Shown here in pieces: positions 50,525 through 60,862 of a DNA stretch of 64,000 nt (position 1 is its first letter; every line of letters begins with the position of its first letter). Made by a program: the position numbers and the translations under genes. The DNA comes from Cognatishimia sp. MH4019 (lineage in GTDB: Bacteria > Pseudomonadota > Alphaproteobacteria > Rhodobacterales > Rhodobacteraceae), in assembly GCF_020177595.1 (NCBI RefSeq), contig NZ_JAHTBL010000008.1:1-64000 (forward strand), written 5' to 3'. The notes under the pieces were generated by a model that was not told the origin of the DNA, did no database searches, and saw nothing but the letters and a program-made list of their open reading frames with translations.

Positions 50525-53308
50525 ATGACATCACCACAAAACGTTGGGCAGGATTTGGCCCGAGCGATTGCCGAATTTACGCGCTTGCCCGCGATGTCCG
50601 ACAGCACAGCAACAATCACCTATGACAGGTTGGGCCAGTTTGTCTCTGACTTGAGGACGCATCTGGAGAGACCGCAGGTTATTGGCGTTTTCGGTTCGCC
50701 CGGTATTGCGATGGCTGCGAGTGCTGTCGCTTGCGTTGTCCATGGCCGCCCGTTTGTCCATCTCGACCCGGCCATGCCGCAGATGGTGCTGCATAACATC
50801 GTTTCGGAATTGCAGGTCAGTTTGATAATCACCTGCGAGCCAGCGGCGCCCGGCCAGTTGCCAGCTAATTGCAGGGCGATTGATGCCAATGACCTGCTGA
50901 AACGCCCACCTGCCGATTACGCGTCTCTCACAGCCGGATGCACTCTACCAGATGATCCGATTTATCTTGTGGCGACCTCTGGCACCACGGGGCGACCCAA
51001 GTGCATTCCTGTCTCCCAGGATGCGGCTTTCTTGTCTTATGAATGGCGCGATGCGTTCACGCCCTACAGCCCCGGTATGCGGGTCGGGATTTATATTTTC
51101 GCAATCTGGGAGATGTTCCGCCCGCTGCGCAAGGGCGCGAACCTGTGGTTCCCCGATGCCACCACCTTGTTTGCGCCGGGCAAGTTGGCGGATTTTCTCA
51201 TCGACAATGATATTGACGAGATGCTGTTCACACCGTCGTTTTATGACACATTCCTGAACGCGTTAGACGACGACAGGGCCAAGAACCTACCCCTCAAAAG
51301 GGTCGTCCTGAACGGTGAAGTGGTCAGCGACGATCTGATTATCGGCTCATTGGCAAAGCTGCCTGATGTCGCTTTGTGGAACCTGTATAGCATCTGTGAA
51401 ACGCATGACGTCTGTATGTCCCGTCTGACGGAACCTGCTGGGGATGCGCCTGCATCTGTTGGTATTCCGATGGAACATTTGCGTGCGGTCATACTGGATA
51501 ACAACGATGTACCATGCTTGCCCGGCACCTCGGGCCAGCTTCATTTTGAGGGTCCGAGGATGCTTGGCCCCGGCTACGTAAACCGCCCGGAGGAAACCCG
51601 TCTGCGGTTTCGGGACCTGATCATTGATGGACGCGCTGCGCGGCTCTATGACACCGGCGATCAGGCGTGGGTTGATGAAACGGGCGCCCTGCATATCGAG
51701 GGGCGGATTGCGCATATGTTGAAGCTGCGTGGCTTCTCCATTCAGACCAGAGAGCTCACCGATACGATGCGCGACAGGTTAGCGTTTTCCAGTGCCGCCC
51801 CGTGGGTGGCCGAGGTTGGCGCGCGGGGGCCGTCGCTTATCTTCTATTTCGCGGCTGACACAGCACAAGCGCGAAGCAACGCTGAAAGCTGGGGACTTGT
51901 GGCTGGTGCAAACAAAATGCCCCCAAGCCTCGCCGCTGATCTGCGCGCCGTATTGCCTGCCTATTGCGTGCCGTCATTTCTGGTGCAGATGGATGCGATC
52001 CCCCTGCATCCGGTCTCGGGCAAGGCAGACATGCGCGCTCTGCCAGCCGTCGAGGCGGAAACCCTAACCGCAGAGGCAACAGAAGATGCTGTTGTCGCCG
52101 CTGCGGCTTTGGCGATGTCATGTGCAGCCTCCGATATTGATCCTGCGCTCAGCTTTCATGATCAGGGCGGTGATTCCCTGATGTGTGTGACGCTGATGCT
52201 GGAGCTTGAAAAGACCTATGGCATGCCCATTGATTTCGATCTTGCGATGAATGTGCCGCTGCATCGGCTTGATCAGTTAATGACCCAAGAAGCCGATGCG
52301 CCCGCGCCTGTTGAGGATTTCGACAGACCCGGCATTCTGGTGACCGGTGTGACGGGGTTTTTGGGCGGGCATGTCTTGGCAAAAGCCGCACGTGATCTGC
52401 CAGAAGGCCATGTCGTCTATTGTCTTGTCAGAGACAAAAATCGCGGGGCGCGTGACCGTTTGAATGAAGTGGCGCGCTCCCATGGGGTCCCTCAGGATCG
52501 GTATGTCATTGTGCATGGCACTCTTGACGCAGTGCAGTTTGCGCTTGAACCCGATGCCTATGCAGCACTTGCCCGGTCTGTGACGAAGGTGGTGCATTGT
52601 GCGGCAATGGTAAACCTCGCCATCGGACGCAAGGATATGCTGGACTGGTCCGCACGCGGCATGGACACCGTGCTTGGTTTTTGTGCCGACGCGCACGCTG
52701 ACCTGCGTTTTACATCATCGAGTGCCGTGTTCCCCGATCAAGGCGGCCCTTGGCCAGAAGCACCCACAACGGTTTGGGACGGATGCACCGGCTATGGCGC
52801 GGCAAAGATCGCGGCAGAACAGGCCATTCAAGCCTCGGGTGTGTGCGCAGCCATTGTGCGTCTGCCGTCTCTCTATGATTTGGACGCGCCGAACTCGCGT
52901 GATATCTACGAGATCATTATGGAAGCGTCCCTGCGCGCTGGATATATGCCGCACGCGCTGGAGTTTCCTATGACCGATGTCACGGCGGCGGCGGCATTTC
53001 TGCTGGGCGATATTACGACTTCCGGCGGCGCAATATACAACCTGATGGGCGACAAACGGATCATTCCCCAGGACCTCACTGCATTGATGCCAAAGGACTG
53101 GTTGGCGAAAGCAGATCTGCCTGAGGGTATTTCCAAGGTGATTGCAGAGTTCCCTGATACTTTGTGCGCAAATTCAGTCTTTGTGAACACAGCGGCCCGC
53201 GCCGCTTGGGCACAGATCGACAGCAGACCATTTGAGGCAATTAGCGACGCAAAAACCCTACTGGCGCGTCGTGCGCAGAATTACCAGAGGGATCCAGAGT
53301 TGACCTGA
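50525..53308 (+). CDS. Stand-alone NRPS-like A-T-R enzyme (adenylation, carrier, thioester reductase)
   Basis: A 927-residue three-domain enzyme. Adenylation (about 1-500): A3 VATSGTTGRPK near residue 150, A5 NLYSICETHDV, A7 YDTGDQAW, A8 RIAHMLKLRGFSIQTREL and A10 lysine in SGKADMRA near 500. Carrier (about 515-590): DQGGDSLMCV with the phosphopantetheine Ser near 551. Reductase (about 600-920): NAD(P) motif VTGVTGFLGGHVL near 605 and YGAAK near 756. It should activate a carboxylic acid with ATP, load it on the carrier and release it by NAD(P)H reduction as aldehyde or alcohol. The A4 region reads IYIFAIWE, lacking the Asp that fixes the alpha-amino group in amino-acid-activating domains, so a non-alpha-amino acid is likely. 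No condensation domain and no phosphopantetheinyl transferase are nearby. Substrate unknown. Its 3' end overlaps the convergent SDR gene by 28 bases. Confidence 0.88.
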   Translation: MTSPQNVGQDLARAIAEFTRLPAMSDSTATITYDRLGQFVSDLRTHLERPQVIGVFGSPGIAMAASAVACVVHGRPFVHLDPAMPQMVLHNIVSELQVSLIITCEPAAPGQLPANCRAIDANDLLKRPPADYASLTAGCTLPDDPIYLVATSGTTGRPKCIPVSQDAAFLSYEWRDAFTPYSPGMRVGIYIFAIWEMFRPLRKGANLWFPDATTLFAPGKLADFLIDNDIDEMLFTPSFYDTFLNALDDDRAKNLPLKRVVLNGEVVSDDLIIGSLAKLPDVALWNLYSICETHDVCMSRLTEPAGDAPASVGIPMEHLRAVILDNNDVPCLPGTSGQLHFEGPRMLGPGYVNRPEETRLRFRDLIIDGRAARLYDTGDQAWVDETGALHIEGRIAHMLKLRGFSIQTRELTDTMRDRLAFSSAAPWVAEVGARGPSLIFYFAADTAQARSNAESWGLVAGANKMPPSLAADLRAVLPAYCVPSFLVQMDAIPLHPVSGKADMRALPAVEAETLTAEATEDAVVAAAALAMSCAASDIDPALSFHDQGGDSLMCVTLMLELEKTYGMPIDFDLAMNVPLHRLDQLMTQEADAPAPVEDFDRPGILVTGVTGFLGGHVLAKAARDLPEGHVVYCLVRDKNRGARDRLNEVARSHGVPQDRYVIVHGTLDAVQFALEPDAYAALARSVTKVVHCAAMVNLAIGRKDMLDWSARGMDTVLGFCADAHADLRFTSSSAVFPDQGGPWPEAPTTVWDGCTGYGAAKIAAEQAIQASGVCAAIVRLPSLYDLDAPNSRDIYEIIMEASLRAGYMPHALEFPMTDVTAAAAFLLGDITTSGGAIYNLMGDKRIIPQDLTALMPKDWLAKADLPEGISKVIAEFPDTLCANSVFVNTAARAAWAQIDSRPFEAISDAKTLLARRAQNYQRDPELT

Positions 53309-54054
53309 TAGTCTTCCATCGTCAATGCGCGGGCAGCATCGCTCGCCAAAAACGCAGCCAATTCGGCAATCTCGGATGGTTGGACAAGCTGGTTTTGAGG
53401 GTTCGACTTGGCATATTCTGCACGGACGTGTTCCAGTGTCTGCCCTGTTGATTGCATGTCAGCGTCGATAAAGCGCTTGAGCATTTCGGTCTCAACCCAT
53501 GTCGGGCTGATGGAGACACAGGTGATCCCATGCGCCGCCCCCTCCAGACTGACACAACGGCCCAACCCCAAAAGCCCTGCCTTGGATGTGCAATAGGCGG
53601 CATTGTTAGGCATCCCGTGATGGGCCGCCACGGAGGCTAAATTGATGATGCGCCCCCACTGACCGCGTTTCATATGGGGCATCACAGCCCGTATCATACG
53701 GAATGTGCCACTGAGATTGATGTCGATATGGTCTTCCCAGATCTGGTCGGGATGTTCGATTACTGCGGCCTCTTCATAGACACCGGCAGCATTTACCAGA
53801 ATATCAACACCGCCCCGCGTGGTCACAACATGGTCGACAAAAGCGTCGATACTGTCACGTGACCGGACGTCGAGTGCGGCCGCATGAATGCGATCCGCGT
53901 CTGCTCCAAGTATGCGCTGCACATAATCCGCATTGCCTGCACTGCGTGTGCCAACAAAAACGGCTGTTCCGTCCTGTGCAAACCTGCGTGCAATCGCAAG
54001 CCCCATCCCTGACAGCCCACCTGTTATGATCGCTGTTCTGTGCTTTGCTTTCAT
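53281..54054 (-). CDS. Short-chain dehydrogenase/reductase (3-hydroxybutyrate-dehydrogenase-like)
   Basis: A 257-residue classical SDR. Cofactor motif TGGLSGMGLAIARRFA (GxxxGxG) at about residues 11-26, VNAAGVYEEA (NAG) near 88, the catalytic Ser in NLASVAAHHG near 140 and the Y-x3-K in AAYCTSKAG near 153-157 are all present. The C-terminal region (PQNQLVQPSEIAELAAFLASDAA) is like 3-hydroxybutyrate or related keto-reductases. It is convergent with, and overlaps by 28 bases, the A-T-R gene; it may reduce the aldehyde that enzyme releases, but it is on the other strand and not in one operon. It is separated by about 180 bases from hutU. Confidence 0.9.
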   Translation of the reverse strand: MKAKHRTAIITGGLSGMGLAIARRFAQDGTAVFVGTRSAGNADYVQRILGADADRIHAAALDVRSRDSIDAFVDHVVTTRGGVDILVNAAGVYEEAAVIEHPDQIWEDHIDINLSGTFRMIRAVMPHMKRGQWGRIINLASVAAHHGMPNNAAYCTSKAGLLGLGRCVSLEGAAHGITCVSISPTWVETEMLKRFIDADMQSTGQTLEHVRAEYAKSNPQNQLVQPSEIAELAAFLASDAARALTMEDYQVNSGSLW

Positions 54055-54237
54055 GCTGCGCGGCCTCTAAAAATTGTTCCGGTTTTGCATGCTACTTGTG
54101 GGATTTCCGGGGCTGCAATACCAGATGTTTTTCAAGCTGCGTTTGCGCGCCGCTACGCTTTCAGCATTCAGAGCTTTTGCCGGTCGCCTGTCTGAAATCT
54201 CTTCGCTGTGGTCCAAGCATGACCTGAAACCATCCAA

Positions 54238-55908
54238 CTAACGTCTCAAGATCCCGGGCAAATCCAACCCCTTTTCGCGCGCGCATTGTAACGCGTCTTC
54301 ATATCCCGCGTCTGCATGGCGCATGACACCCGTCGCTGGATCATTCCAAAGCACGTTCGCAATGCGCCGATCTGCATCCTCTGAACCGTCACAGCAAATT
54401 ACCATTCCAGAATGCTGAGAAAAACCCATGCCGACGCCACCACCGTGATGCAACGAAACCCACGTGGCGCCTCCTGCAACGTTCAGCATCGCATTAAGCA
54501 ATGGCCAGTCTGAAACGGCGTCAGAGCCGTCTTTCATAGCTTCTGTTTCGCGGTTGGGCGACGCGACGGAGCCGCTATCAAGGTGGTCCCGGCCAATCAC
54601 GACCGGTGCCGAGAGTTCGCTAGTGCGCACCATCTCGTTGAACGCCAGACCCAGCTTGTGGCGCAGCCCCAGACCAACCCAGCAGATGCGTGCGGGCAGA
54701 CCTTGAAACTCGATCCTGTCGCGGGCCATGTCCAGCCAGTTGTGCAGATGCGGATCGTCGATAAGCTCTTTGACCTTAGCGTCGGTTTTGTAGATGTCCT
54801 CGGGGTCGCCCGACAGCGCGCACCAGCGGAAGGGCCCGATCCCACGGCAAAAAAGCGGTCGGATATAGGCGGGCACAAAACCCGGGAAGGCGAAGGCATT
54901 TTCAAGACCTTCTTCCTGTGCCACTTGCCGGATGTTGTTGCCGTAATCCAGCGTCGGAACGCCCTTGTTCCAGAAATCGACCATCGCCGCGACTTGGGTT
55001 TTCATCGACGCGCGGGCTGCTTTTTCAACCGCCTTTGGGTCGCTTTCCTGCTTGTCACGCCACTGGGCCACGGACCAGCCCTGAGGCAGATACCCGTGGA
55101 TCGGGTCATGCGCCGAGGTCTGATCGGTTACCAAATCGGGGGTCACGCCGCGTTTCACCAAGTCCGGAAAGACATCTGCGGCGTTGCCAATCAAGGCAAC
55201 GGATTTCGCTTCACCAGCGGCCGTCCAAGCCTCGATCATAGACAGCGCCTCGTCCAGATCCTTGGTCTTCTCATCGACGTAGCGCGTCCTGAGGCGGAAA
55301 TCTGCACGCGTCTCATCGCATTCGACAGCCAGACAGCATGCTCCTGCCATGACAGCAGCCAGAGGCTGCGCACCGCCCATACCGCCGAGGCCGCCGGTCA
55401 AAATCCAACGCCCTTTCAAATTGCCATCGTAATGTTGGCGCCCGGCTTCCATGAAGGTCTCGTAGGTGCCTTGCACGATGCCTTGTGTGCCGATGTAAAT
55501 CCAGGATCCGGCGGTCATCTGGCCATACATCGCAAGCCCCTTCTTATCGAGCTCGTTGAAATGATCCCAATTGGCCCAGTTGGGAACAAGGTTTGAGTTG
55601 GCGATCAAAACACGTGGCGCATCCTTGTGCGTGTTGAAAACGCCCACGGGCTTGCCGGACTGAACCAGCAGGGTTTGGGTCTCATCAAGGTTCTTGAGGG
55701 TCGCGACAATAGTGTCGAAATCTTCCCAAGTCCGTGCGGCACGTCCAATTCCGCCGTAGACCACAAGCTCGTGTGGGTTCTCGGCCACATCGGGATGCAG
55801 GTTGTTCATCAACATCCGCATCGGCGCTTCGGTCAGCCAGCTTTTCGCTGTGATCTCGGACCCGGTGGGAGGGTAGACATCGCGTTGGTTATGGCGAGGA
55901 TTGGTCAT
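54238..55908 (-). CDS. hutU: Urocanate hydratase
   Basis: A 556-residue enzyme that converts urocanate to 4-imidazolone-5-propanoate using tightly bound NAD as electrophile. Family blocks include [66 protein letters not shown] (NAD-binding), [17 protein letters not shown] and, near the C-terminus, [17 protein letters not shown]. Length matches the family (about 555). The ATG at 55908 overlaps the hutG stop by ATGA. It is the last gene in the hutIHGU operon. Confidence 0.97.
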   Translation of the reverse strand: MTNPRHNQRDVYPPTGSEITAKSWLTEAPMRMLMNNLHPDVAENPHELVVYGGIGRAARTWEDFDTIVATLKNLDETQTLLVQSGKPVGVFNTHKDAPRVLIANSNLVPNWANWDHFNELDKKGLAMYGQMTAGSWIYIGTQGIVQGTYETFMEAGRQHYDGNLKGRWILTGGLGGMGGAQPLAAVMAGACCLAVECDETRADFRLRTRYVDEKTKDLDEALSMIEAWTAAGEAKSVALIGNAADVFPDLVKRGVTPDLVTDQTSAHDPIHGYLPQGWSVAQWRDKQESDPKAVEKAARASMKTQVAAMVDFWNKGVPTLDYGNNIRQVAQEEGLENAFAFPGFVPAYIRPLFCRGIGPFRWCALSGDPEDIYKTDAKVKELIDDPHLHNWLDMARDRIEFQGLPARICWVGLGLRHKLGLAFNEMVRTSELSAPVVIGRDHLDSGSVASPNRETEAMKDGSDAVSDWPLLNAMLNVAGGATWVSLHHGGGVGMGFSQHSGMVICCDGSEDADRRIANVLWNDPATGVMRHADAGYEDALQCAREKGLDLPGILRR

Positions 55909-56693
55909 GTATCGGGCCTCCAATCGGCGAGTGAGCAAAGAATGGTGTGTAGAAAGCCGCGCAATTTATCCGCTTTTTCAGTGTCATAGCCCCAAGGGGC
56001 AGCTTCGGAGCTAAGATAAGTGCTTTGAGCCAGTTCCATCTGGATCGCGTGGACCCCTTGGTTCGGTTGGCCATAGTGGCGCGTGGTCCATCCCCCTTTG
56101 AAACGCCCATTGAGCACCGACGAAAAATCTGGCGTGCTTTGGCAGATGTCCTGCACCGTGCGTTCGATTGAGGGCGCGCAGGATCGGCTCTCGAAAGTGC
56201 CAATGTTGACGTCGGGCAAAGTGCCATCGAAGAGGTGCGAGATCCGGCTTCGGATCGAATGGCAATCATACAAGATAACGTGGCCATGATACGCTTTCAC
56301 CCGTTCCAGTTCTGACTGAAGCGCCGAGTGATAGGGCCTATGATATGACGCGACCCGGCCCGGAACATCGTCTGCGCTTGGCGGGTCATTCCAAATGATC
56401 CGGCCGTCGAAATCTGTGGCTGGAACCAATGTCGTTGTATTCTGACCGGGATAGAGGCTGGCGCCCGCCGGGTCCCGATTGGCATCAATCACATAGCGGT
56501 GGAAATTTGCACGGACGGTTGTCGCGCCCTCAAGCAGACCTTCATAAAGTAAGTCTACATGCCAGTCCGCGTCAGCGCGCGCGTGACCCGTCTCATTGAG
56601 CTTTGAGGCAATATCGGTCGGTATGAACATGCCAGTATGAGGCAGGCCCAGCACAACAGCACTGTCACCTTGAGTAACGGTGACCGGGGTCAT
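55905..56693 (-). CDS. hutG: N-formylglutamate amidohydrolase
   Basis: A 262-residue FGase-family hydrolase that splits N-formyl-L-glutamate into glutamate and formate, the last step of the HutF route. Visible features are [11 protein letters not shown], a likely metal-binding His near the N-terminus, [28 protein letters not shown]-like [21 protein letters not shown], and [14 protein letters not shown] with a second His site. It overlaps both neighbours by four bases (ATGA). It differs from the arginase-type HutG found in other bacteria. Confidence 0.95.
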   Translation of the reverse strand: MTPVTVTQGDSAVVLGLPHTGMFIPTDIASKLNETGHARADADWHVDLLYEGLLEGATTVRANFHRYVIDANRDPAGASLYPGQNTTTLVPATDFDGRIIWNDPPSADDVPGRVASYHRPYHSALQSELERVKAYHGHVILYDCHSIRSRISHLFDGTLPDVNIGTFESRSCAPSIERTVQDICQSTPDFSSVLNGRFKGGWTTRHYGQPNQGVHAIQMELAQSTYLSSEAAPWGYDTEKADKLRGFLHTILCSLADWRPDT

Positions 56694-58228
56694 GCCGCGT
56701 CTCCTTTGACGAAGCCGGGCAGATCGACCGATGCCGACAAGGTGCCGGTCGCAACCAACGCGCTGGCCGCCTCAATGCTGGGCGCCATGTAACGGTCCTC
56801 TACAACTGCAGGCACGTCGGCACGCAGGACACGCATCGCGGCTTTGAGAGGTTCGCTTGTCTCAAGCGGCGCCCGGAATTCAATTCCTTGCGCTCCGCAC
56901 ATCGCCTCTACGCCAAGGATCACATTCAGATTCTTATTCATCCGCTCCAGCCTGCGCGCGGCATGTGCCGCCATACTGACGTGATCTTCCTGATTGGCAG
57001 AGGTGGGCGTGCTGTCAGTCGTGCAAGGGTTGGCAAGGTGTTTGTTTTCACTCATCAGCGCAGCCGTCGTGACCTCGGCAATCATCAGACCGGAATTGAG
57101 CCCGGGATCCGGCGTCAGAAACGGTGGCAAATCGAAGGACAATGTGGGGTCCACCATCAATGCGACGCGCCGTTGCGCAATCGCCCCGATCTCTGACAGA
57201 GCGACGGCGATTTGGTCGGCGGCAAAACCGACAGGCTCTGCGTGGAAATTTCCACCCGATACAATCAGGTTGTCATCTACCAGCACCAATGGGTTGTCGG
57301 TCACCGCGTTTGCTTCGATCTCCAACGTGCGCCCTGCGAAATGAAGAAGATCCATCGCCGCTCCTGTCACCTGAGGTTGGCAGCGGATACAGTACGGATC
57401 TTGAACCCGGGTATCTCCATCGCGGTGGCTCTCGCGAATTTCCGAGCCCTCCATCAAGGCGCGTTGAGCCTGCGCGACCGCAATTTGGCCGGGATGACCG
57501 CGCAATGTGTGGATCGCCTGCTGTAGCGGGGCCGTGGATCCCATGATGGCATCTGTCGACAAGGCACAGGTCAAAACCGACGTCGCGGCATTGCGCCATG
57601 CGCCCCATAGCCCGACCAAGGCACAAGCCGTCGAAAACTGCGTGCCATTGATCAAGGCGAGACCTTCTTTCGCGCCCAAGACGATGGGCTTGAGACCGGC
57701 TTTTTTCAGGGCGTCGCCTGCGGGCATCCTGACGCCATTCAGTGTCGCTTCACCCTCTCCGATCATTGCGGCCGCCATATGGGCGAGGGGCGCCAGATCG
57801 CCAGAAGCACCGACCGAGCCTTGATCAGGAATAAAGGGCAAGACACCTTTGGCAAGCATGTCCTCAATGATCTGGATCGTACGCATGGCGACACCGGACG
57901 CGCCGCGCCCCAGTGACAGTAGCTTGAGTACCATCATCAACCGGGTGGTGGCATCATCCAGCGCCTCGCCCACACCGCAGCAATGCGACAGGATCAGGTT
58001 ACGCTGCAGGGTTGCGACATCATTCGCCGCGATCTTGACACTGGCCAGTTTCCCAAACCCGGTATTGACGCCATAGATCGCCTTCTCCCCCGCTGCGGCC
58101 TTAGTGACCATCGCATGCGCCGCTGCAATTCCATCGTGAAAAGCCGGATCAAGCCGAACGTTGGAACTGCCCGCCCAGATGTCTTGTAGTTGCGCGAGGG
58201 TCGCAGTGCCGGGTGTGAGGATGATCAT
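56690..58228 (-). CDS. hutH: Histidine ammonia-lyase
   Basis: A 512-residue lyase that removes ammonia from L-histidine to give trans-urocanate. The MIO prosthetic group forms from A141-S142-G143 in [12 protein letters not shown], and the active-site Tyr is in [11 protein letters not shown] near 52. Further family blocks are [37 protein letters not shown] and [11 protein letters not shown]. Its ATG overlaps the hutI stop (TAATG sharing one base), so the four genes are tightly coupled. Length is normal. Confidence 0.98.
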   Translation of the reverse strand: MIILTPGTATLAQLQDIWAGSSNVRLDPAFHDGIAAAHAMVTKAAAGEKAIYGVNTGFGKLASVKIAANDVATLQRNLILSHCCGVGEALDDATTRLMMVLKLLSLGRGASGVAMRTIQIIEDMLAKGVLPFIPDQGSVGASGDLAPLAHMAAAMIGEGEATLNGVRMPAGDALKKAGLKPIVLGAKEGLALINGTQFSTACALVGLWGAWRNAATSVLTCALSTDAIMGSTAPLQQAIHTLRGHPGQIAVAQAQRALMEGSEIRESHRDGDTRVQDPYCIRCQPQVTGAAMDLLHFAGRTLEIEANAVTDNPLVLVDDNLIVSGGNFHAEPVGFAADQIAVALSEIGAIAQRRVALMVDPTLSFDLPPFLTPDPGLNSGLMIAEVTTAALMSENKHLANPCTTDSTPTSANQEDHVSMAAHAARRLERMNKNLNVILGVEAMCGAQGIEFRAPLETSEPLKAAMRVLRADVPAVVEDRYMAPSIEAASALVATGTLSASVDLPGFVKGDAA

Positions 58229-59421
58229 TATAAAACGCCCCTGAAAATGCGCGTGTGAAGGGGATTGAAGCCCATCCGATAAGACAGTTCCGCAGGATGT
58301 GCCGCGTCCCAAACACACAGATCAGCACGATAACCGGGCGCAATGCGACCACGGTTCTTTAATCCAAGCGCTTGGGCCGCATGGGCCGTCATACCCAGCA
58401 AGGCCTCTAGCGGCGTCATGCGGAAAAGCGTGCAGGCCATGTTCATTATCAAAAGAGGTGACGTCAGAGGGGACGAGCCGGGATTGCAATCCGTCGCCAA
58501 AGCAATCGGAACGCCGTGGTCCCGGAAGGCCTGGATCGGCGGCAACTGCGTCTCGCGCAGGGTGTAGAATGCGCCTGGCAGAACTGTTGCGACTGTGCCG
58601 GAGCCCGCAAGCGCTTTTGCGTCGGCATTCGTCGCATACTCGAGGTGATCAGCGCTCAGAGCGCCGTATTCAGCGGCCAACCGGGTGCCGCCAATGTTTG
58701 AAAGCTGCTCGGCGTGTAGTTTGACCGGCAGGCCCAACTGCACGGCCTCATCAAAAACACGCCGGATTTGCTTGGTGTCAAAGGCAATCCCTTCGCAAAA
58801 CCCGTCTACGGCATCGACCAAACAGTCTGAATGTGCGGCGTGAAGGGCAGGGATGCAGACATCATCTATATATGCATCTGGCGTTTTCTTATACTCAGGT
58901 GGCACAGCATGCGCGCCAAGGAAACTGGTGCGTATTTGGACGGATCTTTCCTGTGCGATCCGGCGCGCGACCCGCAGCATCTTCAGCTCTGTGTCGTTGT
59001 CCAGACCGTAGCCTGACTTCACCTCGATCACGGTGACGCCTTCGGAAAGAAGCGTGTCCACTCTGCGAAGCGCATCTTCGAGAAGGGCGGTTTCGTCCGC
59101 GCGCCGTGTGGCGGCTACCGTGGATAGAATGCCGCCGCCAGCCCGGGCCACTTCCTCATAGCTGGCACCATTCAAGCGCAACTCGAACTCCGCGGCACGG
59201 TTACCTCCGAACACGATATGTGTGTGACAGTCGATCAACGCCGGCGTCACAAGCCGCCCACCTAAATCATGTGTCTCTGCGGACTGATATTCGGGTGGAA
59301 TGCCCCCAGCTGGTCCCACCCACGCAATCTGCGCGCCATCAAGTGCGATTGCCCCATTTTCAATCAAGCCATAGTCGCGATTGTCCCTCAGGGTCGTGAG
59401 ATGTGCGTTTGTAAGAAGCAT
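58228..59421 (-). CDS. hutI: Imidazolonepropionase
   Basis: A 397-residue amidohydrolase-superfamily enzyme that opens 4-imidazolone-5-propanoate to N-formimino-L-glutamate. Metal ligands sit in [13 protein letters not shown] (HxH), [12 protein letters not shown] and [12 protein letters not shown]. The ATG at 59421 is the standard start; the frame continues upstream but without family character. First gene of the minus-strand operon, divergent from hutF across 76 bases that contain the proposed HutC operator. Confidence 0.97.
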   Translation of the reverse strand: MLLTNAHLTTLRDNRDYGLIENGAIALDGAQIAWVGPAGGIPPEYQSAETHDLGGRLVTPALIDCHTHIVFGGNRAAEFELRLNGASYEEVARAGGGILSTVAATRRADETALLEDALRRVDTLLSEGVTVIEVKSGYGLDNDTELKMLRVARRIAQERSVQIRTSFLGAHAVPPEYKKTPDAYIDDVCIPALHAAHSDCLVDAVDGFCEGIAFDTKQIRRVFDEAVQLGLPVKLHAEQLSNIGGTRLAAEYGALSADHLEYATNADAKALAGSGTVATVLPGAFYTLRETQLPPIQAFRDHGVPIALATDCNPGSSPLTSPLLIMNMACTLFRMTPLEALLGMTAHAAQALGLKNRGRIAPGYRADLCVWDAAHPAELSYRMGFNPLHTRIFRGVL

Positions 59422-59458
59422 CAATCGACTCACTTGATTAGGGGTATGTTTAATGTTT

Positions 59459-59474
59459 TTATGTCTGCACATAA
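59459..59474. promoter_or_regulatory. Palindrome TTATGT-CTGC-ACATAA, candidate HutC operator
   Basis: Perfect six-base arms with a four-base centre, in the 76-bp divergent region between hutI (38 bases away) and hutF (24 bases away). The TGT…ACA core is the kind of site used by HutC-type GntR repressors. One such site could repress both operons until urocanate binds the repressor. Confidence 0.6.
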
Positions 59475-59497
59475 TAATCTGTCAAGCGGAGCGAAAC

Positions 59498-60862
59498 ATG
59501 CAAACGATCTGGGCAGAGACAGCGCTCTTGCCGTCCGGCTGGGCCTCAAAGGTGCGCGTTGAGGTTGATGCGTCAGGTCGGATAGATGCGCTTGAAGTAG
59601 GCGCGCCAAAGGTTGGCAACCAAGTCGCATTGTTGCTTCCCGCGCCCGTCAATGTGCACAGCCACGGATTTCAACGCGCCATGGCGGGCCTGACGGAAGG
59701 TCGCGGCTCACATCGACAAGACAGCTTCTGGACGTGGCGCCAACTTATGTTCCGGTTTCTTGACCGGCTGACCCCCGAGCATATCGAGGCGATCACCGCA
59801 TTGGCCCAAATGGAAATGCTGGAGGCTGGATACGGCGCGTCGGTGGAATTTCACTATCTCCACCACCAACCCGGCGGCGCGCATTATGACACTATCGCGG
59901 AAACGTCTCTTCGCATTCTATCTGCATCCGATCAAACTGGCATTGGGCTGTGTTTACTGCCGGTCCATTATCAATATGGCGGGTGTGATCAGCGAGACCT
60001 GACCGCCGGACAAATCCGGTTCGCAAATAATTTCGATCAGTTTCTGTCATTGGTCGATGCAGCAGCCGATGGTGTCAGGGCTTCATCGCTGGATACGAAA
60101 ATCGGTGTCGCCCCTCATTCGCTTCGTGCCGTTGGGGTCGATCAGCTTCGTGCCTACAGTTCGGCTTTTGAACACGGCCCCATCCATATGCATCTGGCGG
60201 AACAGCGCGCAGAGGTCGAGGAAGTTGAAAGCCATTGGGGCGCACGTCCTGTCACTTGGGCCCTAGACAACATCGATCTGAATGAGCGCTGGTGTTTGAT
60301 ACATTGCACCCAGATGACGCCGGAAGAAACCGTTGCGCTTGCACGCTCAGGTGCAGTTGCAGGCTTGTGCCCAATAACCGAAAGCAGTTTGGGAGACGGT
60401 ATTTTCGATGCGATCCGCTGGGTGGATAATGGCGGCACCTTTGCGGTTGGATCTGACAGCAACATCCGTATTTCGCTCAGCGAAGAACTCAGAACGCTCG
60501 ACTACTCCCAGCGACTACGGGACGGAACGCGTGCGGCGCTTGCGTCCTCGGAGCAGTCCACCGGGCGGCGCATTTTCGAAGGGATCGTCGAAGGCGGTGC
60601 ACAGGCCTCGGGCAGAGAAACGGGCAGCCTGGAAGTCGGATATTGGGCAGATATGCTTGCACTTGATACAAGTTCAGAATTCATGTGGGGCAGAGACCGG
60701 GACACGGCTCTCGACGCTTGGGTTTTTTCGGGCGACGACCGATTGGTGACCGATGTTTGGTCGGCCGGACGTCACATGGTAAAGGATGGCGCCCACACGC
60801 GTCGCAGCGAGATTGTCGCGGCATACAAAGACACGATTGACGAGCTTAGAGACGCACTATGA
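59498..60862 (+). CDS. hutF: Formimidoylglutamate deiminase
   Basis: A 454-residue amidohydrolase-superfamily deiminase that turns N-formimino-L-glutamate into N-formylglutamate and ammonia, feeding HutG. Metal and active-site segments are VNVHSHGFQRAMAGL (HxH), the conserved SVEFHYLHHQPGG, HMHLAEQRAEVEEVE, WCLIHCTQM and VGSDSNIRISLSEELR. The ATG at 59498 follows AGCGGAGCG and starts MQTIWAETALLP as usual for HutF. The stop overlaps hutC by ATGA. Confidence 0.96.
   Translation: MQTIWAETALLPSGWASKVRVEVDASGRIDALEVGAPKVGNQVALLLPAPVNVHSHGFQRAMAGLTEGRGSHRQDSFWTWRQLMFRFLDRLTPEHIEAITALAQMEMLEAGYGASVEFHYLHHQPGGAHYDTIAETSLRILSASDQTGIGLCLLPVHYQYGGCDQRDLTAGQIRFANNFDQFLSLVDAAADGVRASSLDTKIGVAPHSLRAVGVDQLRAYSSAFEHGPIHMHLAEQRAEVEEVESHWGARPVTWALDNIDLNERWCLIHCTQMTPEETVALARSGAVAGLCPITESSLGDGIFDAIRWVDNGGTFAVGSDSNIRISLSEELRTLDYSQRLRDGTRAALASSEQSTGRRIFEGIVEGGAQASGRETGSLEVGYWADMLALDTSSEFMWGRDRDTALDAWVFSGDDRLVTDVWSAGRHMVKDGAHTRRSEIVAAYKDTIDELRDAL

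Noticed and set aside
50525-53308. Start of a larger NRPS/PKS natural-product cluster
   Set aside because: No condensation, ketosynthase, thioesterase, export or phosphopantetheinyl transferase genes are nearby; flanks are nitrate respiration and histidine breakdown.
54583-55596. 337-codon open frame on the plus strand
   Set aside because: Antisense to hutU and without family features.
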